Shown here piece by piece: positions 1 to 5,084 of a stretch of DNA of 8,060 nt. The DNA is taken from positions 1 through 8,060 of the forward strand of contig CAITFY010000083.1 in assembly GCA_903891755.1 (NCBI GenBank), given 5' to 3'. The DNA is from an uncultured Actinomycetes bacterium (GTDB taxonomy: Bacteria; Actinomycetota; Actinomycetes; Nanopelagicales; Nanopelagicaceae). The notes beneath the pieces are model-generated. The model saw only the letters and a program-made list of their open reading frames with translations, made no database searches and was not told the origin of the DNA. Each line of letters opens with the position of its first letter. The stretch's first letter is position 1. A program made the position numbers and the translations under genes.

Positions 1-576
1 AATCTCGCCTTCGGTCTTGAGTGCCAAGAAAAATGCACCATGAGAGACGAAGAGTGAGAGTGTCGTGAGGCCTCCGAGAAGTGCATATGGATTTAGCAAG
101 TTCCAGAAGCCACCGCTGTATTGAATATATCCAGCGGAGACCTTCTCAAGTGGCACTCCGCGAACGATGTTTGCAAATGCAACACCCCAAAGCAGAGCGG
201 GAAGGAAGCTTGAGATTGTGATTGCTAGATCCCAACGTCCACGCCATTTCTCGCTGCCGTACTTGCTGCGATATTCAAATGCAACACCACGAACAATGAG
301 AGAGATGAGAATGAGGAAGAGCGGTAGATAAAAGCCACTGAAGAGCGTTGCATACCATTCAGGGAATGCCGCAAATGTGGCACCACCCGCAACGAGCAAC
401 CAGACCTCATTGCCATCCCATAGTGGACCGAGCGTCGTGAGGACCGCACGACGCTCGGCCTGATTTTTTGCAACTACAGGAAGCAGGATTCCGACTCCAA
501 AGTCGAAACCTTCAAGGATGAAGTAACCGATCCACAGAACGGCGATGGTGACGAACCAGAATGAATTAAGTGACAT
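1..576 (-). CDS. cydB: Cytochrome bd quinol oxidase subunit II (CydB), 5' part only
   Basis: This is the N-terminal 192 residues of CydB, cut by the left edge of the window; full-length family members are about 330-380 residues. CydB is an integral membrane subunit that pairs with CydA in the bd-type terminal oxidase, which oxidises quinol and reduces O2 to water. Translation of the minus strand begins MSLNSFWFVT. The family motifs GFDFGVG (residues 23-29) and WDGNEVW (53-59) are present. D25 and D54 correspond to E. coli D29 and D58, the latter placed in the proton path. Several hydrophobic membrane segments are visible (about 7-33, 56-71, 78-98, 117-138, 165-186). The ATG at 576 is chosen because AGGAGG (minus strand of 584-589) lies 7 bases upstream. 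The gap from the cydA stop is 11 bp, so the two genes are almost certainly co-transcribed. The family call is secure. Confidence 0.96.
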   Translation of the reverse strand, partial: MSLNSFWFVTIAVLWIGYFILEGFDFGVGILLPVVAKNQAERRAVLTTLGPLWDGNEVWLLVAGGATFAAFPEWYATLFSGFYLPLFLILISLIVRGVAFEYRSKYGSEKWRGRWDLAITISSFLPALLWGVAFANIVRGVPLEKVSAGYIQYSGGFWNLLNPYALLGGLTTLSLFVSHGAFFLALKTEGEI

Positions 577-583
577 TTGTTTT

Positions 584-589
584 CCTCCT
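584..589 (-). promoter_or_regulatory. Ribosome binding site of cydB, overlapping the cydA stop codon
   Basis: The minus strand reads AGGAGG, a full Shine-Dalgarno core, 7 bases before the cydB ATG at 576. Its first two bases are shared with the cydA TAG stop codon at 590-588. Ribosomes finishing cydA therefore sit on the cydB initiation region, which suggests translational coupling of the two oxidase subunits. Confidence 0.85.
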
Positions 590-1973
590 AGTAAGCCATC
601 GTGAGTGTCTTGGAGTCATCTGAATGAGTCACTGTCTTTTCAGGACCAACCTTGATGGTGCGAAGGATGAGTCCAAATTCAATGACTGCGAGTACTCCGT
701 AGAGCAATGTGAATACAACCATGGTGAAGAGCACACTTGCCGCGCTCACACTTGGGCTAACTCCATCGGAAGTTTTGAAGAGACCGAAGACAACCCAAGG
801 TTGCCGTGCGCTCTCTGTGAAGATCCATCCAAATGAGTTACCTAATATTGGCAAGAATGGAAGTACGAGCATGCTCCGTACAAACCACGTTTTGCGTGGG
901 AAGCGACCCTGCCTGATAAACCAGAGCGCTAAGAATGAGATTAATCCGGCAAGAGCACCGAAGCCGATCATCAAACGGAAGCTCCAGTATGTAAATGGGA
1001 TATTAGGTGTGTAGTTACCAGGACCATACTTCTGTTCGTAGGTCTTCTCGAGGTTATTTACACCTTCAACCGTTCCATTGACATTACCGGTAGCCATAAA
1101 TGAGAGGACTGAAGGTAATCCAATTTGGAATACAGAGTGACTTCCATTCAAGGTACCGACAGTCAAGAGTGAGAATGGAACATTAGTTTTAGTGTCATAC
1201 ACCGCTTCAGCAGCAGCCATTTTCATTGGTTGCTGAGTTGTCATCAAACGAGCTGTGGTGTCTCCTGATATTGCCACGAAGACAAAGGAGATCAAGACGG
1301 TGATGAGACCAATCTTGAGAGCGGGTTTTGCGACTTCTGCATCCTTATTGTGGAAGAGCATCCATGCACCAACGGCAGCGAATATCGCGCCAGCAGTTAA
1401 GAATGCTGAAGGAATTGTATGGAAGAAAGCGGCAACTGCTGTGGAGTTGGTGAGCACCTTGACGATGCTTGTTAACTCTGCGCGTCCACGCCCATTGTTT
1501 AGAACATATCCGACCGGATGTTGCATAAATGCATTTGCAGCAAGAATGAAATATGCGGAGAGCAATGTGCCAGTTGCTGCAATCCAGATGGAAGCCAGGT
1601 GTAGCTTCTTTGGAAGGCGATCCCATCCAAAGATCCACATTCCTAAGAATGTGCTCTCAAGGAAGAAGGCAAGTAGACCTTCCATCGCGAGAGGTGCGCC
1701 GAAGATGTCACCGACGAAGCGGCTGTATGAAGACCAGTTCATACCGAACTGGAACTCTTGAACGATTCCCGTGACTACGCCGATTGCAAAGTTAATGAGG
1801 AAGAGCTTTCCAAAGAATTTGGTGGCTCTTAGGTACTTATCTTTGTTGGTTCGATACCAGGCTGTTTGTAGCCCCGCGACTAGGAACCCGGATCCGATGG
1901 TGATCGGAACAAAGATGAAGTGATACACGGTAGTGATACCGAATTGCCATCTGGCAAGGTCTAATGCACTCAT
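588..1973 (-). CDS. cydA: Cytochrome bd quinol oxidase subunit I (CydA), short Q-loop type
   Basis: CydA carries the three haems and the quinol site of the bd oxidase in the cytoplasmic membrane. The 461-residue protein has all the key family residues, given here with E. coli equivalents from my own alignment. H18 (H19) is the high-spin haem b ligand, H185 (H186) and M335 (M393) are the haem b558 ligands, and E98 and E106 (E99, E107) are also kept. K251 and E256 (K252, E257) lie in the quinol loop; R333 (R391), E387 (E445) and R390 (R448) follow. The stretch QPMKMAAAEA marks the Q-loop, and TESARQPW replaces the more usual GRQPW with Ala. At 461 residues against about 520 in E. coli, it belongs to the short Q-loop group. 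ATG 1973 is preceded by AGGGG at a suitable distance. It lies 134 bp from the tasA-like stop at 2108. That gap must hold its promoter, but I see no convincing -35/-10 pair there. It is followed by cydB. Confidence 0.97.
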   Translation of the reverse strand: MSALDLARWQFGITTVYHFIFVPITIGSGFLVAGLQTAWYRTNKDKYLRATKFFGKLFLINFAIGVVTGIVQEFQFGMNWSSYSRFVGDIFGAPLAMEGLLAFFLESTFLGMWIFGWDRLPKKLHLASIWIAATGTLLSAYFILAANAFMQHPVGYVLNNGRGRAELTSIVKVLTNSTAVAAFFHTIPSAFLTAGAIFAAVGAWMLFHNKDAEVAKPALKIGLITVLISFVFVAISGDTTARLMTTQQPMKMAAAEAVYDTKTNVPFSLLTVGTLNGSHSVFQIGLPSVLSFMATGNVNGTVEGVNNLEKTYEQKYGPGNYTPNIPFTYWSFRLMIGFGALAGLISFLALWFIRQGRFPRKTWFVRSMLVLPFLPILGNSFGWIFTESARQPWVVFGLFKTSDGVSPSVSAASVLFTMVVFTLLYGVLAVIEFGLILRTIKVGPEKTVTHSDDSKTLTMAY

Positions 1974-2107
1974 GAATTTCCCCTATCTGATGGGCAAATC
2001 TTGGCAAAAGACATCGGGATTTCACATGAAAAAGACGAGTGCTAACCCTTGTAAATATGTGTTTTATGCCAACTTCAGGGAAAAAAAGGATGTCTGCTCG
2101 AGCGAGG

Positions 2108-2647
2108 TTATGAATTCTGGGTGAAGGTAACAATCTGGGTTGATGAGACCGAGACGCTGATAGTTGCGTTGCCAGTTTTGCTTTCAGTTAACTCGAATTG
2201 GTACCACGTGTTTGCGGGAATATTTATTGTGTAAACCTTGGCAACCCCACTAGTCGGATTGTTTGTGGTGAGGGAAACCCCACCTACGCATGTGATTGTC
2301 GTAGCGAATAGAACGCCTTGAGGGCAATTGCGAAGATTTGTAATTGATCCTGCAGCTGGTGCGGTAATCGTCATTGTTATAGCAGTCTGATTTATGGTTC
2401 CACCATTATTAATGAAGAAAGTCTTAGCGGTATTTGCCGTGACGGGAAGTGATAATGCCGCAGAAGGATTGGTAAATGTTTGCGCAGCGGTTGCAAAAGT
2501 TCTGAAGGTTCCGGTTTGGAATGAAGTTGCAGATGGGCTAACGCTTGTGGCTTTGACGCTCGCAAGTGCTGGCGAAATCGATATTGGAACCAGCGAAATG
2601 AACGTGATGAAAAAGCCAAGGAGAGCAAAACGTTTAGATGTAAACAT
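2108..2647 (-). CDS. Exported TasA/camelysin-like protein, second paralogue
   Basis: This is a 179-residue secreted protein of unproven function. Residues 1-29 form a signal peptide: K5 R6, then a hydrophobic stretch, then SPALA with predicted cleavage after A29. The mature part is rich in Thr, Ser, Asn and Ala with regular beta-strand-like alternation, typical of a beta sandwich. It shares several features in the same order with its upstream neighbour: an A-S-x-x-A-T start after the cleavage site, a T-G-T-[F/L] motif (45-48 here), an N-G-G-T-[I/L] motif (81-85), and one close cysteine pair (C108 and C120). I therefore read the two as diverged paralogues of the TasA/CalY (camelysin) group of fibre or matrix proteins. 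The ATG at 2647 has a strong AAGGAG site about 7 bases upstream. It is 42 bp downstream of its paralogue with no terminator between, so it is probably the last gene of the operon. A generic secreted beta-sandwich protein remains possible. Confidence 0.72.
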   Translation of the reverse strand: MFTSKRFALLGFFITFISLVPISISPALASVKATSVSPSATSFQTGTFRTFATAAQTFTNPSAALSLPVTANTAKTFFINNGGTINQTAITMTITAPAAGSITNLRNCPQGVLFATTITCVGGVSLTTNNPTSGVAKVYTINIPANTWYQFELTESKTGNATISVSVSSTQIVTFTQNS

Positions 2648-2689
2648 TTTGCTCTCCTTTCTGACTCTTTTTAGATGTATTGCAATTTA

Positions 2690-3364
2690 TTAGCTATTCG
2701 TTGTAGTACCAGTGCGCTCTGTCTCGTTGAAGGTCCATGTGATTGCCGTGCTTAGACCTTGGATCGTTCCTCCAGGAAGAACTCCATTAAGAACATTCTC
2801 AGAACCTGTTGGAAGTGAGATACCGATTTGAAGGTGGCTTACAGCCCCTGCAAGAGTGGATGGAAGTGTGAGTGGGGCAGCTCCACCAGATAGTACCGAA
2901 GCAGAGGTAGCTAAGAGAGCAGTGGTCTGTACTCCAGTGCAAGCACCAGCGCTAGTCCAGTCGATTGTGCAATTCTTGACGGTCACTTGAACCCCAGCAC
3001 CCGCACTTGTTGTAAGCGCATTTGATGGAGTTGCGGCAATCTGCAAGGTTGGATTGATTGCGTCAAGAGTTCCACCATTTGTTAGGTTGATGTAACGATT
3101 GACGGTGTCTCCAGGTCCCATTGCGGTGATTGCAGTGGTGAATCCGCCAGTGATACCTGCAACTCCTGACGCTGCTTGAGTGAGACTCAAAGTACCGGTT
3201 GATACTGAGCCACCCGAAGTGTTTGTAGCAGTAGCGGTGAGGGACGCGAATACAGATGAGGAGACAAGCGCTGTTCCGCCCAAGACGGCAACTCCGGCGA
3301 TTGCGACCTTAATTAATGTGGCGGTAGCAGCTTTGCCGAGAGATATTCCTAGTGTCTTATTCAT
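2690..3364 (-). CDS. TasA/camelysin-like exported protein, likely SipW-type peptidase substrate
   Basis: The product is 224 residues. It has a long N-terminal export signal (hydrophobic core about 17-36) ending SSVFA, with cleavage predicted after A40. The mature start, SLTATATNTSGG followed by STGTLSL (55-61), fits the pattern of SipW-processed TasA/CalY proteins, where an aromatic-x-x position near the cleavage site is followed by a TAGTLDL-like motif. PGDTVNRYINLTNGGTLDA (84-102) matches the family's 'PGDT...N.G.L.A' strand pair, and the C-terminal ITWTFNETER (208-217) matches its final strand. C132 and C142 could form a disulphide. In Bacillus, TasA forms biofilm fibres and camelysin is related; here a surface or matrix role is inference. 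ATG 3364 is chosen rather than the longer frame upstream because the extra 56 residues overlap the peptidase gene and would bury the signal peptide. The start overlaps the peptidase stop by 8 bp (ATGAATAA), pointing to coupled translation. Confidence 0.8.
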   Translation of the reverse strand: MNKTLGISLGKAATATLIKVAIAGVAVLGGTALVSSSVFASLTATATNTSGGSVSTGTLSLTQAASGVAGITGGFTTAITAMGPGDTVNRYINLTNGGTLDAINPTLQIAATPSNALTTSAGAGVQVTVKNCTIDWTSAGACTGVQTTALLATSASVLSGGAAPLTLPSTLAGAVSHLQIGISLPTGSENVLNGVLPGGTIQGLSTAITWTFNETERTGTTTNS

Positions 3365-4061
3365 GGTTTTGCCTTTCTTGCTTCTTGGCGGATGGGGAAT
3401 TGCCTTGCTGTTGTAAAAGATCGTTATTTTGATTGGTGAGCATCTCTGCATAGAGATCGCGATAAATTCTTTCGCCATTAGAAGCCTTGCGTTGCTCCTT
3501 GCGGAAGAGGAAGAAGAGCAAACCCATAACATTTCCGATTACGAGTAAACGCAATCCAGTATTTCTACCCTGTGGGGAGGTGAGGTAAACCATCGGTCTG
3601 CCAACCCATTTGATCTTGAAAACCTCTTTAGATACCAGCGCATTAGGTCCAACTAAGTATGGATCGCGCTCTGGTAGCGAGTTCGCATCTCCTTTGGTAA
3701 TGATCCGAATCAAACCATTTTCCTCTCCGATCTTGTAAATCCGATGAGAGTAGAAGACGCCAGTAATCTGATTGTGAATCGCAATGACGTCCCCGTTTCG
3801 GATAGTTGAAGCTTTTACTTGAGAGGTCACATACACATCTCCGGGTTGCGCCGATGGACGCATACTTCCAGTCAAAATAGGTGAAAAACCTATGCCCAGT
3901 TGGCTATGGAGGAGAGACGGGGCGAGAACAGCCCCCATTAATAAAAGCCAGGCCAACGCTTTTAGAGCCCACTTACGGGTGGGCACTTTCAAGTGATGAG
4001 TAATGGACACATGCGAAAGGTAAAGGTTCAACCTCTCGCGAACCTCTCTTTTTGTTATCAA
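3357..4061 (-). CDS. sipW: SipW-type (Ser/His) signal peptidase I
   Basis: This is a membrane signal peptidase of the SipW/eukaryotic-type S26B branch, which uses a Ser-His rather than a Ser-Lys pair. The catalytic Ser is S66 in LTGSMRPS (63-70). The general base is H106 in YSHRIYKI (104-111), where bacterial LepB-type enzymes have Lys. D125 in TKGDAN (122-127) is the conserved box-E Asp. A membrane segment precedes the active site (about 33-50), and a second lies near the C-terminus (about 168-187). It is followed by a polar cytoplasmic-type tail rich in Gln and Asn (190-234). Its job is presumably to cleave the two TasA-like proteins encoded just downstream, as SipW does for TasA in Bacillus. 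The frame opens with a TTG at 4061, right after an in-frame TAG, with only a weak GTGAG-like site. A later TTG (residue 11) preceded by AGAGAGG is an alternative, so the start is uncertain by about 10 residues. The family call is firm. Confidence 0.9.
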   Translation of the reverse strand: MITKREVRERLNLYLSHVSITHHLKVPTRKWALKALAWLLLMGAVLAPSLLHSQLGIGFSPILTGSMRPSAQPGDVYVTSQVKASTIRNGDVIAIHNQITGVFYSHRIYKIGEENGLIRIITKGDANSLPERDPYLVGPNALVSKEVFKIKWVGRPMVYLTSPQGRNTGLRLLVIGNVMGLLFFLFRKEQRKASNGERIYRDLYAEMLTNQNNDLLQQQGNSPSAKKQERQNHE

Positions 4062-4128
4062 TCTCTACTCACTTAATCTAAGCGCTCTACCTAACGCTAA
4101 AAGCGGTTGAAATCAATATGATTGCCCA
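4062..4128. promoter_or_regulatory. Divergent promoter region between surface-protein and signalling operons
   Basis: These 67 bp separate two operons pointing away from each other. Rightward, TATGAT (4117-4122) is a 5/6 match to the -10 consensus and places the transcription start at or next to the ATG at 4129; no good -35 is seen. Leftward, the minus strand has TAGATT (4075-4080) as a weak -10 candidate just before the TTG at 4061. Between the two lie a small inverted repeat, CGCT-AAA-AGCG (4095-4105), a palindrome AGCGCT (4081-4086), and two similar words, TAAGCGCT (4079-4086) and TAACGCT (4092-4098), starting 13 bases apart. These could be operator half-sites, but that is inference. Confidence 0.5.
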
Positions 4129-4539
4129 ATGTCTAGCGAAACCACCGGGTCCAAAATGAGTGCAAAAAAAGTACTTGTTGTTGATGACAATGAAGATATT
4201 CGCAACTTAATCTCGATAATCCTTACGGGAGAGAGTTATGAGGTTCTCGCTGTCGAATCTGGGACTAAAGCGTTAGAAATATATTCTGAGTTTAAACCCG
4301 ATCTCATCTTGCTCGACATCATGATGCCTGGGATTTCCGGCTTTGAGGTGCTCGAACAAATTCGTGATATCAGAAGTTCAAAATTAAATTCTGTTCCAAT
4401 CGTCATGATCACCGCAAAGTCATTGACTGATGACATTGATAAGGCAATTAAACTTGGTGCAACTTCTTACATCGTTAAGCCATTTCGAGCGGAATCGCTT
4501 AAGCAAAAAGTAATCGAAAATCTCACCTCCAACGAATAA
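4129..4539 (+). CDS. Stand-alone receiver-domain response regulator (CheY-like)
   Basis: The 136-residue protein consists of one receiver domain and no output domain. The acidic pair is D19-D20 in VLVVDDNED, the phospho-acceptor is D63 in LLLDIMMPG, the switch Thr is T95 in MITAK, Y114 is the aromatic switch position, and K117 in IVKPF is the conserved Lys. All the phosphorylation machinery is intact. It would act in the cytoplasm by protein contact, as a phosphate shuttle or as a competing sink for the kinase two genes downstream. ATG 4129 fits a leaderless transcript, since TATGAT ends 6 bases upstream and there is no Shine-Dalgarno sequence. The ATG at 4156 is an alternative that would drop nine poorly conserved residues. 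It is the first gene of a four-gene operon; the next start is 8 bp after the stop. Confidence 0.92.
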   Translation: MSSETTGSKMSAKKVLVVDDNEDIRNLISIILTGESYEVLAVESGTKALEIYSEFKPDLILLDIMMPGISGFEVLEQIRDIRSSKLNSVPIVMITAKSLTDDIDKAIKLGATSYIVKPFRAESLKQKVIENLTSNE

Positions 4540-4547
4540 GGAAACTC

Positions 4548-5084
4548 ATGTCACTTCTTAAACGAACAGTAGGCGTAACAGCTTTGCTTCTACTTGTGGC
4601 GAGTACTGCCCCTGCACAAGCTGCAACTCCTAAGCCGACAGCGACTAAGAATCCTTACGGATCAAGTCAACAGATTGATCCAGCGGGACCAAATGATGTT
4701 CTACTCACGGTCTCCAACCATTCCAAAGTTGTGAAGCTAAGCATGAAGGCACTTCTTAAGCTGGGAACTTCCCAAATTTCGATTTACGAACCATTTGTAA
4801 AGGTTCGTCAAACTTTCACTGTTGTGCCACTCGCCAAGATTTTTAAATTGGTAAATATTTCTGATTCTGCAACGATCATTACTGATGCGCTCAATGACTA
4901 CATCTATACAAATACTGCGAAAAATTTCACATTCTCGAATGGACAATTGGCGATTGCTCGATTCGGCTCTCCAATTCCATATGATCAAGGTGGACCAATC
5001 CGCATTATTTTCCCCGACAAAACACCTCTTGCGTCAAACTTAAATGCTTGGAACTGGTCACTAAACGTCATAAAGGTTAAATAG
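4548..5084 (+). CDS. Exported protein resembling the molybdopterin-oxidoreductase fold, no cofactor cysteine
   Basis: This is a 178-residue secreted protein. Residues 1-25 form a signal peptide (basic L-L-K-R, hydrophobic core, APAQA with cleavage after A25). The mature part recalls small periplasmic proteins annotated as molybdopterin-dependent oxidoreductase-like, some of which sit beside sensor kinases or GGDEF genes. The points of resemblance are LLTVSNHS (52-59), a K-x-S-x-x-x-L-x-x-L segment (63-72), the T-x-V-P-L-x-x-I motif (91-98), TDALNDYIY (112-120), GGPIRIIFPD (148-157) and a C-terminal W-x-W-S-L-x-V-I-x-V (168-177). There is no cysteine anywhere, so the Cys that ligates molybdenum in sulphite-oxidase enzymes is absent. 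It is more likely a binding or sensing module than an enzyme. AAGGA precedes the ATG at good spacing. Its stop abuts the kinase start codon with no gap, which makes it a good candidate extracytoplasmic partner of that kinase. The fold call rests on remembered motifs, not a search. Confidence 0.65.
   Translation: MSLLKRTVGVTALLLLVASTAPAQAATPKPTATKNPYGSSQQIDPAGPNDVLLTVSNHSKVVKLSMKALLKLGTSQISIYEPFVKVRQTFTVVPLAKIFKLVNISDSATIITDALNDYIYTNTAKNFTFSNGQLAIARFGSPIPYDQGGPIRIIFPDKTPLASNLNAWNWSLNVIKVK

Noticed and set aside
1255..1761. Long plus-strand open frame inside cydA
   Set aside because: It is antisense to a gene with complete family residues, has no ribosome site and a composition expected of a shadow frame.
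2020..2031. TTTCACATGAAA, a 5-bp-arm inverted repeat 47 bases before the cydA ATG, considered as a redox-regulator site
   Set aside because: The arms are short and AT-rich and do not match the longer TTGTGA-N6-TCACAA Rex pattern; chance is likely.
2037..2045. GAGTGCTAA upstream of cydA, identical to half of the CIRCE (HrcA) heat-shock operator
   Set aside because: The partner half TTAGCACTC is absent at the required 9-bp spacing, so there is no inverted repeat.
2081..2103. Palindrome GCTCGAGC followed by a run of seven T on the minus strand, after the second TasA-like gene, as a terminator
   Set aside because: The palindrome has no room for a loop, and the usable stem is only two to four pairs, too weak for a Rho-independent terminator.
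3365..3532. An N-terminal extension of the first TasA-like frame up to an ATG at 3532
   Set aside because: The extra 56 residues overlap the peptidase gene in another frame, are low in family-like sequence and would bury the signal peptide. ATG 3364, with its 8-bp stop/start overlap, is better.
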